A stretch of DNA of 64,000 nucleotides. It comes from Desulfurispirillum indicum S5. GTDB lineage: Bacteria; Chrysiogenota; Chrysiogenetes; Chrysiogenales; Chrysiogenaceae. This document shows, one piece after another, positions 26,148-35,137 of this stretch. The translations under genes were made by a program, and so were the position numbers. Location of the stretch: positions 601,501 through 665,500 of the forward strand of contig NC_014836.1 in assembly GCF_000177635.2 (NCBI RefSeq), read 5' to 3'. Under the pieces are notes generated by a model, which did no database searches, was not told the DNA's origin, and worked only from the letters and a program-made list of their open reading frames with translations. Each line of letters starts with the position of its first letter. The stretch's first letter is position 1.

Positions 26148-27551
26148 ATGCGCACAGGGATGAGCCTGGGGCAGACCCAGACACTTCAGCAATCACTGGT
26201 GATGACACCGGCCCTGCAGCAGGCCATCAAACTGCTGCAGCTCTCACGCCTGGAGCTGGAGGAGCAGATTGAAACCGAGCTGCTGGAAAACCCGGTGCTG
26301 GAAGCCGAGCCCGCTGGCAGCACTGATGAATGGGACGAGGTGCCGGCCCAGGTCTCCGAAGGGGAAAAGGAGATCAATGATTTTGAGAACTACCTGAACA
26401 GTTACGGAGAGAATTTCTCTGAAGGGGCCTCCTATGAGATCCCCGATGATGAGTATGAAACACCCATAAAAAATCGCGAGTCATTCACGGCCATGCTGCT
26501 GGGGCAGCTGGGGCTGATGAAGATCGGTGAAGAGCAGCGTGGCGCCGCGTATATTCTGGTCAACAACCTGGATGAGGATGGCTATCTGCGGGTGCCCCTT
26601 GAAGAACTGGCCAGTGAACACTATCCCGTTGCACTCCTGGAGGAGGTGCTCGTCGAGGTGGTGCAGAATCTTGAACCCCTGGGAGTTGGCAGTCGTTCCA
26701 TCAAGGAGTTTCTGCTGGTGCAGCTGGAGAACATGAGCCACCGGGAGCTGACCGCCCCCTACGATGTTGTACGGGGTATTATCGAGAAGTTCCTTGAGGA
26801 GATGGATAAAAAGGGCCTGAAGAAGATTACCCGCGTCCTGAAGTGCACGGAAGAAGAGGCCCTGGAGGCCATTGCCCTGATTCGTGACATGGAGCCGGTG
26901 CCAGCCCAGGGCTACGTGGATGACGAGAACAGTACGGTGATTCCCGATGTCTATTATGTCAAGGACAAGGATGGGCAGTTTCTGGTGCTCACCAATGACG
27001 ACGGGCTGCCCCGCCTCAACGTGAACCACAGCTACATTCAGCTGGCAAAGTCAGCTCCCGACAAGGAGAGCTATGCTTATATAGAACGCAAGTATCAGGC
27101 GGCAAAGTGGTTTATCAAGAGCATTGAGCAGCGTCAGAAGACCATACTGCGGGTTGCCCAGAGTATTCTCAAATTCCAGGGCGAATTTTTTCACCGCGGG
27201 CCCATGTATCTCAAGGGCCTGAATCTGCGTGAAGTGGCCGATGATATCGGCGTGCACGAGTCCACCGTCAGTCGGGTCACTACCAGTAAATATGCCCATA
27301 CCCCCTATGGAATTTATGAGTTGAAGTTCTTCTTCGGCAGCGGTATAAAGGGTGGTTCTCTCTCTGTCGATGTGTTGAAACACCGGCTGAGGGAGATTAT
27401 CGAAGGGGAAAATCCGCAAAAGCCCTTGAGTGATGAAAAGCTTGTGAGTATGCTGGCGGCTGAGGGCTTTGATGTGGCCCGGCGTACCGTTGCCAAGTAT
27501 CGGGCCGACCTGGGGATTCCCACGGCGTCCGCCCGCAAGAACAAGCTCTAG
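26148..27551 (+). CDS. rpoN: RNA polymerase sigma-54 factor
   Basis: A 467-residue sigma-54 that directs RNA polymerase to -24/-12 promoters and needs AAA+ activators such as the one at 21264-22592. Region I is rich in Gln and Leu (QTQTLQQSLVMTPALQQAIK); an acidic linker (about 65-105) precedes the core-binding domain; a helix-turn-helix region (DIGVHESTVSRVT) and the RpoN box ARRTVAKYR at 444-452 close the protein. I chose ATG 26148; ATG 26160 is possible. The longer frame from 26004 overlaps lptB and is rejected. Confidence 0.96.
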   Translation: MRTGMSLGQTQTLQQSLVMTPALQQAIKLLQLSRLELEEQIETELLENPVLEAEPAGSTDEWDEVPAQVSEGEKEINDFENYLNSYGENFSEGASYEIPDDEYETPIKNRESFTAMLLGQLGLMKIGEEQRGAAYILVNNLDEDGYLRVPLEELASEHYPVALLEEVLVEVVQNLEPLGVGSRSIKEFLLVQLENMSHRELTAPYDVVRGIIEKFLEEMDKKGLKKITRVLKCTEEEALEAIALIRDMEPVPAQGYVDDENSTVIPDVYYVKDKDGQFLVLTNDDGLPRLNVNHSYIQLAKSAPDKESYAYIERKYQAAKWFIKSIEQRQKTILRVAQSILKFQGEFFHRGPMYLKGLNLREVADDIGVHESTVSRVTTSKYAHTPYGIYELKFFFGSGIKGGSLSVDVLKHRLREIIEGENPQKPLSDEKLVSMLAAEGFDVARRTVAKYRADLGIPTASARKNKL

Positions 27552-27608
27552 TCTGCGGTCTTGACCTGTTCCAGAAATTTACTATCCCGCATAGAATCGG
27601 AGGATCCC

Positions 27609-28169
27609 ATGAACATTCAGATTACCGGCAAACAAATCGACCTGACAGAGCCCCTGAAGCAATACGCTGAGGAAAAAATCGGCAAACTCAGCCGTTATTT
27701 CGACACGGTTATGGATGCCCACATTGTCTTTTCGGTGAACAAGCACCGCCAGAAGGTGGAAGTGAATCTGCTGGTTAACGGTATCAATATCAGCGCCGAG
27801 AGCACCACCCAGGATATGTACGCTTCCATTGACACGGTAACCGACAAGATCGAACGCCAGGTCAAGCGCTACAAGAACAAGATTAAAAGCCATAAGCCAC
27901 GCCAGCAGGCCAAGGACATGGTTGTCAATATGAATGTCTTCGCCGCCGAGAGCTTTGAGGAGCGTGAAGAGCAGGCTGGCGGCAGCGAGCCGAAAGTCAT
28001 CAAGAGCAGCAGCTTCAAGGTCAAGCCCATGAGCGTTGACGAGGCAGTTATGCAGATGAACCTTATCAGCAATGAGTTTCTGGTATTCCGTAATGCCGAC
28101 AGCGACCAGATCAACGTGATCTACCAGCGCAAGGACGGCAACTACGGTCTGGTTCAGCCTGAAGCCTGA
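27609..28169 (+). CDS. hpf: Long-form ribosome hibernation promoting factor
   Basis: A 186-residue protein with the N-terminal HPF/YfiA ribosome-binding domain (about 1-105, MNIQITGKQIDLTEPL) and the extra C-terminal domain (about 125-186, VDEAVMQMNLISNEFLVFRN) that dimerises 70S ribosomes into 100S particles. The ATG at 27609 has GGAGGATCCC upstream, an excellent ribosome site; the frame from 27561 is too long. Position between rpoN and ptsN is conserved in many Gram-negatives. Confidence 0.95.
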   Translation: MNIQITGKQIDLTEPLKQYAEEKIGKLSRYFDTVMDAHIVFSVNKHRQKVEVNLLVNGINISAESTTQDMYASIDTVTDKIERQVKRYKNKIKSHKPRQQAKDMVVNMNVFAAESFEEREEQAGGSEPKVIKSSSFKVKPMSVDEAVMQMNLISNEFLVFRNADSDQINVIYQRKDGNYGLVQPEA

Positions 28170-28171
28170 CG

Positions 28172-28636
28172 GTGAGCCACATCCCTTTTCTGCAGCAGGA
28201 GCACATCTGCACTGCTGTTGATGCGACCACCAGGGATGAGCTGCTGCGTGTGGCAGCTCAGAAGATAAACAGCGTCTGTGCCGATCTTTCCGCCCAGACG
28301 CTTTTCCAGGCCCTCTGGGAGCGCGAGGAGCTGGGCAGCACTGCCCTTGGCTCCCAGGTGGCCATTCCTCACTGCAAGATTGAGGGGCTTGACCAGATCC
28401 GTCTCTTCGTTTTCACCAGTGCCCGGGGAATCGACTTTGGCTCTCCCGATGGGCAACCCACGTCCCTTTTTTTTGTCATCCTCAGTCCTCCCCAGCGTGT
28501 CAGCGAGCACCTGCAGGTGCTCGCCCGTATTGCTCGTCTGACCAGAAGCGATGGCTTTGTCTCCGACGCCCTGGCTGCCTCAGATCCCGTCAGAATTCTG
28601 CAGTGCATCGAACAGTATTGGGAGCGTCTGGGCTGA
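28172..28636 (+). CDS. ptsN: PTS IIA-like nitrogen-regulatory protein PtsN
   Basis: A 154-residue EIIA-Ntr protein, a phospho-relay regulator linking carbon and nitrogen or potassium status. The phosphorylated histidine is H67 in VAIPHCKI. The start is a GTG two bases after the hpf stop. No NPr or PtsP gene is in the window, so the phosphate donor is elsewhere. It ends the rpoN operon; a 151-base gap follows with a likely promoter for the transporter-phosphatase genes. Confidence 0.93.
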   Translation: MSHIPFLQQEHICTAVDATTRDELLRVAAQKINSVCADLSAQTLFQALWEREELGSTALGSQVAIPHCKIEGLDQIRLFVFTSARGIDFGSPDGQPTSLFFVILSPPQRVSEHLQVLARIARLTRSDGFVSDALAASDPVRILQCIEQYWERLG

Positions 28637-28787
28637 ACGACTCGCCTGGTTTTGTGGTCTGCCTGGAACGAAGGTGTTGACCACAGCTCCAATGTAAACT
28701 ATTCTAAACTGCGTTTTATTCTGAAGGTTTCGTACACAAGCCCTGTCTTGTCACCTCTCTGTGTCACCTGACTGACGGAGAAAAATC

Positions 28788-29042
28788 ATGAAGCATCAGC
28801 GTTTCAGTCCCCTGGCAGAGGCCTGGATTCTCTTTTTCCTGCTGGGCGTGCTGATGATCAACTATCCCTTTACCCATATTTTCAACAAGCTCACTCTGGT
28901 GCTGGGCGTTCCCATGATGGTGCTGTACTTTCTGCTGGGATGGCCGCTGTCCATCGCGGTGATTTATTTTTTCACCCGCAGCCTCAACCATGGAGACGCA
29001 GAGTCAGCTGACCATGAAGACCGCGATCAGGGGGAGTCATGA
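28788..29042 (+). CDS. Small two-helix membrane protein, symporter small-subunit-like
   Basis: An 84-residue protein with two membrane helices (about 10-27 and 36-62) and a hydrophilic, acidic tail. Its stop overlaps the start of the SLC5-type fusion protein (ATGA), so the two are translationally coupled. Size, topology and position resemble the small proteins encoded directly before SLC5-type sensor kinases and symporters (DUF4212-like or CbrX-like). It is probably an accessory subunit stabilising the transporter domain. The family assignment is an inference from layout. Confidence 0.78.
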   Translation: MKHQRFSPLAEAWILFFLLGVLMINYPFTHIFNKLTLVLGVPMMVLYFLLGWPLSIAVIYFFTRSLNHGDAESADHEDRDQGES

Positions 29043-32000
29043 TCTCTGTGTACCTGGTCGGCCTGATCTCCCTGCTCTACTTCCTCTTCCTCTTCGCGGT
29101 GGCTTACTATGCCGATAAAATGCGTGACGCCTCCCGCAGCATTATTTCCAATGCCTATATCTACTCACTCTCCCTCGCCGTCTACCTGACATCCTGGACT
29201 TTTTACGGCAGCGTCGGGCGTGCGGCCACCACGGGGCTGGATTTTCTGCCCATCTACCTGGGGCCGACCCTGATCGCATTCAGCTGGTGGTTTCTGCTGC
29301 GTAAGATGGTGCGCATCAGCAAGGAGCAGAATATTGTCAGCATTGCGGACTTCATCTCCAGCCGCTATGGCAAGTCGGCCACCCTGGGGGCGGTGGTCAC
29401 GATCTTTGCGGTGATAGGCGTCATGCCCTACATTGCCCTGCAGCTGAAAGCCGTGGCCAATACCTTTGAATTCCTGACCTTGTCTGCCAGCGCCGTCGAA
29501 CAGGGGGTGCGTCGTCCCATCCAGGGCCTGCCGACCTACATGGATTCGGCATTGGTGGCGGCCCTGCTGCTGGCCGTGTTCAGCATGCTCTTCGGAGCCA
29601 GACGCCTGGATGCCACCGAGCGCCACGAAGGTTTGGTGGCCGCCATTGCCGTGGAGTCCATCGTCAAGCTGGTGTCCTTCCTGGTTATCGGTATCTTTGT
29701 GACCTACGGGATGTTCGGCGGCTTTGGTGATATTTTCAGCCGCTTTCTGGAAACCTTTCCGGAACGCAGCCACCTGCTTCTGCTCAATACGGAGCAGACG
29801 CCGTACGTAACGTGGTTTACCCTCACCTTTGTCTCCATGATGGCGGTGATGTTCCTGCCCCGCCAGTTCCACGCCATGGTTATCGAAAACTCCGACGAAA
29901 AACATATCAGAACGGCCATGTGGTGCTTTCCTGCCTACATGTTCCTCATCAACATCTTTGTCATCCCCATTGCCCTGGGTGGCCTGCTTCTGCAAGGGGG
30001 GGACACGGCCAATGCGGACTTTTTCGTCCTGCTGATACCCCTGCAGGAGGGCCACCCCTGGCTGGCCATGCTGGTGTTCATCGGTGGCTTTTCAGCCGCG
30101 GCCGGTATGGTCATGGTGGCGTCAGTTGCCCTTGCCACCATGATCCTGAACCATCTGCTCATGCCCCTGATCCTGCGTTTCAGAATAGACACCGCGGACA
30201 TGTCCGGTCTCCTGCTGCACATGAAGCGCCTGGGAATCGCGGTGGTGGTTCTGCTGGGCTACTTCTACTACAAGGTAATCGGTGAGACCTATGCCCTGGT
30301 GAATATCGGTCTGATCTCTTTTCTTGCGGTCACCCAGTTCGCGCCGGCAGTGATCGGAGGGCTTTTCTGGAAGCGGGGGAACCATCTGGGCGCGATGGTG
30401 GGCCTGGTTCTCGGGTTTGTTGTTTGGGCCTATACCCTGCTTATTCCCTCTTTTATCCGCTCGGGCTGGATGACGAGCACGCTGCTGGAAGAGGGCCCCT
30501 GGGGTCTCTCCTTTTTGCGTCCGCTGGAGCTCTTTGGGCTGAGTGGCTTTGATATGTGGTCGCACGCGCTTTTCTGGACCATGTTCTTCAATCTCGGAGC
30601 CTATCTGGCCCTCTCCCTGCTGACCAGCGCGTCGTCAGATGAAGAAGAACAGGCAGAGCGCTTTGTGGATGTCTTTGAGGGCAATGATCCTGCGCTGGTG
30701 ACCCGTGAGCGCATCAGTCAGGCTCCCAGTGTCCATGAGTTTCGCGATCTGATGGCCAAGTTTATCGGCGAACGTCAGGCCCATGTGGCCCTGAACCAGT
30801 ATATGAAAGAGAAGAGCCTCGCCTTGGACGAGAAACACCTGCCGGAATACGAGGTCATTGGCCTGAAGCAGTTTACGGAAAAGACCCTGGCCGGCTCTGT
30901 CGGAGCAGCGCCGGCCCGCATTATTCTGGAAAATTACCTGAGTGCCAAGGGGAGCCGTATGGAGCGGGTTTTTGATCTGTTCGGTTCGGTGACTATCAGC
31001 CGCACCACCAGTCGCGAGCAGCTCAGTGTCCTCTATGAGGTGGCGCGGGAGGTATCCAGCGGCGATGACCTCTCCAGTATACTGGATAATGTCCTTGAGC
31101 TGCTGCAGGGGCAGTTCCGCTTTGACCTGTGCGTTATCCGTATGCTGGATGAAGACAAGCAGGCGCTGGTGGTGCAGAGTCAGGTAGGGATGAGCTCGGA
31201 ACACCTGGGAAAATCCGAGCGCAATCTTAGCCTGGAAACCTATATTGGCACGGCTTTCATCACTAATGCGCCAGTGGTGGTCAACGACGCCGATACGGCA
31301 GACAAGGCCATCGCCGCTCAGCTGGCCCGCGATGAAGGCATACAGTCCTTCGCCCATGTGCCCGTGACCATGGAGGGCGAACCAGTGGGGGTTCTCTCGG
31401 CCTTTTCCCGGACATCAAAGGGGATTTTCACCAAGGAGTTCATGGAGCTCTTCCAGAATATCGCCGGCCAGATCGGGGTGGCATGGCGCAATGCCCGCCA
31501 GACGCGCAAACTTATTGAAGTCAGTGAGCAGCAGCGCGAGCTGCAGATTGCCCGGGCAATTCAGGTGGGTCTGCTGCCCGCCGAAGTGCCCGATCTCCCA
31601 GGCGTATCCCTGGCGGGAATCTGCATTCCGGCCCACCAGGTGGGGGGAGACTACTATGACTTTCTCCTGCGCGAAGAGCTGCTGGATCTTGTGGTGGCCG
31701 ATGTTTCCGGTCACAACATTGGTGCCGCCCTGGTGATGACACAGGCGCGCACCTTCATCCAGTCCCGCGCCAGGGATAACCGCCATCCGTCGGAACTACT
31801 GGCTGAGCTCAATCGCTTTCTCTACGGCGATCTGCTGAAGGCGGAGCTCTTTATCACCATGTTCTATGTGCAGTATGATTCGGCCTCGCACCGCGTCACC
31901 TATGCCAGTGCCGGTCACAATCCACCCCTGCTGTGGCGTGCAGAGACCGGGCAGTGTGAACGCCTGGATGCCGATGGCCTCATTCTGGGTATCGAGCCGG

Positions 32001-32332
32001 AAGTTTCTTTTGAAGAAGAAGAGACCTTCCTGCATCCGGGGGATGTGCTGCTGCTGTACACCGACGGCATTACCGAAGCGGAGAATCGTCAGCGGAGCTT
32101 CTTTGGCGAGGAGCGGCTGCAGGTGCTTCTGCAGGAGTACCACCATCTGAGCGCACAGCAGATCATCGATGCCCTGCTGGATCAGGTCAGGCTTTTCACC
32201 GGGAGTTTTCACTTCCGGGATGATATTTCCATGGTAGTTCTGAAGCGGGAGGCAGTATCGGGACGGGTGAAAGAAAAGCGTCCCGTGTTGGTGGCGGGTA
32301 ATGGGAAGCAGGGCTCAGGAGCTGGTGCGTGA
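29039..32332 (+). CDS. SLC5 transporter-STAC-GAF-PP2C phosphatase fusion (membrane sensor)
   Basis: A 1097-residue protein. Residues about 1-540 form a sodium:solute symporter (SLC5) domain with some 13 membrane helices. About 560-640 looks like the STAC linker seen in CbrA-type sensor kinases (block EFRDLMAKFIGERQ). About 660-805 is a GAF domain, followed by a coiled helix (QQRELQIARAIQVGLLP). About 845-1065 is a SpoIIE/RsbU PP2C phosphatase with its metal-binding blocks VGGDYYD, VADVSGH, YTDGITEA and DDISMV. Where CbrA has a histidine kinase, this protein has a phosphatase. The next two genes are its expected substrate (STAS) and the anti-sigma-type kinase. It probably senses an external nutrient via the transporter domain and dephosphorylates the STAS protein. 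Domain order is seen; ligand and output are inferred. Confidence 0.92.
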   Translation: MISVYLVGLISLLYFLFLFAVAYYADKMRDASRSIISNAYIYSLSLAVYLTSWTFYGSVGRAATTGLDFLPIYLGPTLIAFSWWFLLRKMVRISKEQNIVSIADFISSRYGKSATLGAVVTIFAVIGVMPYIALQLKAVANTFEFLTLSASAVEQGVRRPIQGLPTYMDSALVAALLLAVFSMLFGARRLDATERHEGLVAAIAVESIVKLVSFLVIGIFVTYGMFGGFGDIFSRFLETFPERSHLLLLNTEQTPYVTWFTLTFVSMMAVMFLPRQFHAMVIENSDEKHIRTAMWCFPAYMFLINIFVIPIALGGLLLQGGDTANADFFVLLIPLQEGHPWLAMLVFIGGFSAAAGMVMVASVALATMILNHLLMPLILRFRIDTADMSGLLLHMKRLGIAVVVLLGYFYYKVIGETYALVNIGLISFLAVTQFAPAVIGGLFWKRGNHLGAMVGLVLGFVVWAYTLLIPSFIRSGWMTSTLLEEGPWGLSFLRPLELFGLSGFDMWSHALFWTMFFNLGAYLALSLLTSASSDEEEQAERFVDVFEGNDPALVTRERISQAPSVHEFRDLMAKFIGERQAHVALNQYMKEKSLALDEKHLPEYEVIGLKQFTEKTLAGSVGAAPARIILENYLSAKGSRMERVFDLFGSVTISRTTSREQLSVLYEVAREVSSGDDLSSILDNVLELLQGQFRFDLCVIRMLDEDKQALVVQSQVGMSSEHLGKSERNLSLETYIGTAFITNAPVVVNDADTADKAIAAQLARDEGIQSFAHVPVTMEGEPVGVLSAFSRTSKGIFTKEFMELFQNIAGQIGVAWRNARQTRKLIEVSEQQRELQIARAIQVGLLPAEVPDLPGVSLAGICIPAHQVGGDYYDFLLREELLDLVVADVSGHNIGAALVMTQARTFIQSRARDNRHPSELLAELNRFLYGDLLKAELFITMFYVQYDSASHRVTYASAGHNPPLLWRAETGQCERLDADGLILGIEPEVSFEEEETFLHPGDVLLLYTDGITEAENRQRSFFGEERLQVLLQEYHHLSAQQIIDALLDQVRLFTGSFHFRDDISMVVLKREAVSGRVKEKRPVLVAGNGKQGSGAGA

Positions 32333-32374
32333 AGAACCGATAAGGTACCGATGCGAGAAGATAGAGGAGGGTCA

Positions 32375-32728
32375 ATGGGATTCACGGTGGAAGAACAGGA
32401 TGGCATTATCGTGGTTTGTGTTGAGGGTGAACGCCTGGATGCCCATAACAGCGTAGAGCTCAAGGAGTACCTGCAGAAGTTGCAGGAAAAAGGGCCACAG
32501 CGGGTCGTCGTCGATCTTGGCCGTGTGCAGTTTATGGATTCGTCGGGCATTGGCGCTCTGGTTGCCGGATTCAAGGGATTGCGCGCTGCCGGTGGAGACC
32601 TGCGACTGTGCTGCATTGCCTCACCGGTGGAGGCAATTTTTCAGCTCACCAGATTATATCGCGTTTTCCCGATTTATGGCGGTCGCCGTGAAGCCCTGGA
32701 GAGTTTTCGTGACAAGGAAACCACATGA
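32375..32728 (+). CDS. STAS-domain anti-sigma factor antagonist
   Basis: A 117-residue single STAS domain like SpoIIAA and RsbV. The phosphorylation site motif is MDSSGIGAL, with D55 and S57 as the equivalents of the SpoIIAA Asp and phosphoserine. ATG 32375 has AGAGGAGGGTCA before it, a strong ribosome site, so I prefer it over ATG 32351. In partner switching the unphosphorylated form binds and removes the RsbW-like protein; the upstream PP2C fusion should dephosphorylate it and the downstream kinase should phosphorylate it. Its stop overlaps the next start. Confidence 0.93.
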   Translation: MGFTVEEQDGIIVVCVEGERLDAHNSVELKEYLQKLQEKGPQRVVVDLGRVQFMDSSGIGALVAGFKGLRAAGGDLRLCCIASPVEAIFQLTRLYRVFPIYGGRREALESFRDKETT

Positions 32729-33147
32729 AGGAAAAAATTGAACTGGATATCAGTGTCCCCAATCAGACCCGCTATCTGAGCCTGATTGGCAGGATCGGCG
32801 AGGAGATCGCCCGCACCCTGGAACACTATGAGGGCGATCGGGATGAGCTGGCCTACCATATCAACCTGGTGCTGACCGAAGCCACGACGAACGCTATCCG
32901 CCATGGCAATGAGGGGAATCCTGACAAGGATGTGCATATCACCATTACTATTGCGGAAGATCTTCTGTATATCAGGGTCTATGACCATGGCCAGGGTTTT
33001 GATATCAGCACGTTGCCCGAACCGGATTTTGATTTTCTGGAAGACCATGGGCGCGGAATTTTTGTGATCCGTTCGCTGATGGATCGGGTCAGCTATCTGC
33101 CCAGCAATGGTGGTTATGTACTGGAGATGACCAAGCGGCTCCTGTGA
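32725..33147 (+). CDS. RsbW/SpoIIAB-like serine kinase (anti-sigma type)
   Basis: A 140-residue GHKL ATPase of the RsbW family. The N box is LTEATTNAIRHG, with E52 as catalytic base, N56 for magnesium and H60; the ATP lid motifs are DHGQGFD and DHGRGIFVI. Such proteins phosphorylate their STAS partner and hold a sigma factor or another target. No sigma factor gene is adjacent, so the target may be encoded elsewhere or may not be a sigma factor. It closes the three-gene partner-switching set. Confidence 0.93.
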   Translation: MKEKIELDISVPNQTRYLSLIGRIGEEIARTLEHYEGDRDELAYHINLVLTEATTNAIRHGNEGNPDKDVHITITIAEDLLYIRVYDHGQGFDISTLPEPDFDFLEDHGRGIFVIRSLMDRVSYLPSNGGYVLEMTKRLL

Positions 33148-33216
33148 TCGTCTCTTGTCTTTTCGGGCGCTTTTGAGTACATCTATAGCTATATCTCTGT
33201 GGCGAGGAGGCCCTTT

Positions 33217-34182
33217 ATGGCTGTTTCTTTTAAAGATCTCGGACTCTGTAACACCCGCGACATGTTTGCGGGGGCGATGGCGGGAAAGTACGCTATTCCG
33301 GCTTATAACTTTAATAATATGGAGCAGTTGCAGGCGATAATCAGTGGTTGCGCCCAGTCGCGCTCACCCGTGATCCTGCAGGTGTCCAAGGGAGCGCGCA
33401 ATTACGCCAATGGAACTTTGCTGCGGTATATGGCCATGGGAGCCGTTGAGCTGGCTCACCAGACCGCACCGATACCCATTGCCCTGCACCTGGATCATGG
33501 AGATTCCTTTGAGCTGTGCAAGGACTGCGTGGACAGCGGATTTTCCAGTGTCATGATTGATGGCTCCCACCTGAGCTTTCAGGAGAACATGGCGCTGACA
33601 AAAAAAGTGGTGGAGTATGCCCATCAGTTCGACGTGAGTGTTGAAGGGGAGCTTGGGGTGCTGGCAGGCATAGAAGACGAGGTTTCCTCGGAGGTGAGCC
33701 ATTACACTGATCCCGAAGAGGTTGAAGAGTTTGTGCGATTTACCGGAGTCGACTCCCTGGCCATATCCATCGGAACCAGCCATGGAGCTTTCAAGTTTGC
33801 CCCCGGTAAGCCGGTGCCCCCCTTGCGTTTTGATATTCTGGAGGAGATAGAGCGGCGTCTGCCCGGCTTTCCCATTGTGCTGCACGGTGCCAGCTCGGTG
33901 GTTCCCGAGTATGTGGATATGATCAACGCCTATGGTGGTGATATCAAAGGTGCCCTGGGTGTGCCCGAAGAGCAGCTGCGCCGTGCGGCATCCTCCGCGG
34001 TGTGCAAGATCAATATTGACTCTGATGGTCGACTGGCCTTCACCGCGGCCATTCGCAAGGCACTGGCGGAAAATCCCGCCGAGTTTGACCCCAGGAAGTA
34101 CCTGAGCCCTGCCCGTGACCTGCTGGTGGAGCTGATCAAGCATAAAAACCGCGAAGTTCTGGGCTCGGCTGAGCGTATATAG
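33217..34182 (+). CDS. Fructose-bisphosphate aldolase, class II
   Basis: A 321-residue zinc-dependent aldolase of glycolysis and gluconeogenesis. The DHGDS motif (in LHLDHGDSFE) carries the catalytic Asp and a zinc His; further metal and substrate blocks are EGELGVLAG, SIGTSHGAFKF (zinc His), VLHGASS (zinc His) and KINIDSD. ATG 33217 follows AGGAGG at a spacing of six bases; the frame from 33199 is not needed. It is a single gene between the partner-switching set and trxA, with a hairpin after it. Confidence 0.93.
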   Translation: MAVSFKDLGLCNTRDMFAGAMAGKYAIPAYNFNNMEQLQAIISGCAQSRSPVILQVSKGARNYANGTLLRYMAMGAVELAHQTAPIPIALHLDHGDSFELCKDCVDSGFSSVMIDGSHLSFQENMALTKKVVEYAHQFDVSVEGELGVLAGIEDEVSSEVSHYTDPEEVEEFVRFTGVDSLAISIGTSHGAFKFAPGKPVPPLRFDILEEIERRLPGFPIVLHGASSVVPEYVDMINAYGGDIKGALGVPEEQLRRAASSAVCKINIDSDGRLAFTAAIRKALAENPAEFDPRKYLSPARDLLVELIKHKNREVLGSAERI

Positions 34183-34203
34183 AATCTTGACAACAGTACC
34201 CTT

Positions 34204-34225
34204 TTCTGGGAGCATGCTCCCAGAA
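34204..34225 (+). terminator. Palindromic hairpin after the aldolase gene
   Basis: TTCTGGGAGC-AT-GCTCCCAGAA is a perfect 22-base palindrome 22 bases past the aldolase stop. No T tract follows, so termination may be partial and some read-through into trxA is possible. Confidence 0.55.
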
Positions 34226-34276
34226 CATGACTAATCCGTCATAAATCCTGAAAATACTCATAAAAGGCGGTGTACT

Positions 34277-34606
34277 ATGGCAGCAGAAAGCGTTCTGAAT
34301 TTTACTGACGCAAGTTTCGATAGTGATGTTTTGCAATCCTCCACTCCGGTTCTGGTAGACTACTGGGCCAGCTGGTGCGCACCCTGTCGCATGCTTTCCC
34401 CCACCATTGATGCTCTGGCAGAAGAGTTTGTGGGCAAGGCCAAGGTGGGCAAGGTGAATGTGGATGAAAATCCCCAGACCAGCCAGAAGTTCGGCGTGCG
34501 CAGCATCCCCACCATCATGATCTTCAAGGGTGGCCAGGTGGTTGATCAGGCTGTGGGTGTACAGTCCAAAGAGGCCCTTAAAGCGCTCCTGACAAAACAC
34601 CTGTAA
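34277..34606 (+). CDS. trxA: Thioredoxin
   Basis: A 109-residue cytosolic thioredoxin with active site WCAPC (C34, C37) and the cis-proline in RSIPTIMIF. Length and fold elements are standard (VDYWASWCAPCRM, GKVNVDENP). It stands alone with a ribosome site upstream (AAAGGCGG) and a strong terminator directly after the stop. Confidence 0.97.
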   Translation: MAAESVLNFTDASFDSDVLQSSTPVLVDYWASWCAPCRMLSPTIDALAEEFVGKAKVGKVNVDENPQTSQKFGVRSIPTIMIFKGGQVVDQAVGVQSKEALKALLTKHL

Positions 34607-34619
34607 GATGAAATGAAAC

Positions 34620-34654
34620 AGCCGGAAGCCAGTCAGGCTTCCGGCTTTCTTTTT
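34620..34654 (+). terminator. Strong intrinsic terminator of trxA
   Basis: AGCCGGAAGCC (34620-34630) pairs with GGCTTCCGGCT (34636-34646) around a five-base loop, followed by TTTCTTTTT. It makes read-through into the next gene unlikely. Confidence 0.9.
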
Positions 34655-34657
34655 ACC

Positions 34658-35137
34658 ATGAAGTCACCTCCTCCCCCACCGGTTATACCTCGCTGGTCCC
34701 TGAAGAATCTCTTCGTCATGGGTTGTGTCGCCCTGTCATTTTATATCCTCTATTCCGCGGCTTTTCGCTCCCTTGGGCAAACGCACAGCGTACCCCCGGA
34801 TCTGACGCTTCATACCCCCGATGGGCAGCCCATCGAACTGATTCACAATCTGGGAGAACCCTTTTTCCTCTATATCGGCCCAGTGGACCGACAGACATAC
34901 CTGAAGTGCCTGGAAAGCACATCGCCCTACAGAACCTACCTCATCCCCGTCAATATCCACCAGCTTCCCCGGGTACTGGGCTCTCTGGAGGGCCTGGAAA
35001 GCAGTCCCCGTTGCGTGCTCGCGCTGGTGAGCGCTGAGCAGCTGCGCAGCCATAGTCGCCGGCTCGGGATTTCACGCTATCCCGCCGTGCTGGAAGTGGG
35101 CGGAGATTTTTCCATTCTGAGCAGGATAGAGCCATGA
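34658..35137 (+). CDS. Membrane-anchored protein with possible thioredoxin-like fold
   Basis: About 159 residues: a short Pro-rich N-terminus, one membrane helix (about 18-40) and a periplasmic domain. The domain pattern VPPDLTLHTPDGQPIEL, FFLYIGPVDRQTYLKCLE and LGISRYPAVLEVGGD resembles a thioredoxin fold, with YP as the cis-proline loop, but the CxxC is missing and only a single Cys is near the expected place. I do not recognise a family. The start is uncertain: ATG 34658 directly follows the trxA terminator and has no ribosome site, so ATG 34718 is possible. The stop overlaps the prepilin peptidase start, so it may belong to the pilus/secretion genes. Confidence 0.6.
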   Translation: MKSPPPPPVIPRWSLKNLFVMGCVALSFYILYSAAFRSLGQTHSVPPDLTLHTPDGQPIELIHNLGEPFFLYIGPVDRQTYLKCLESTSPYRTYLIPVNIHQLPRVLGSLEGLESSPRCVLALVSAEQLRSHSRRLGISRYPAVLEVGGDFSILSRIEP

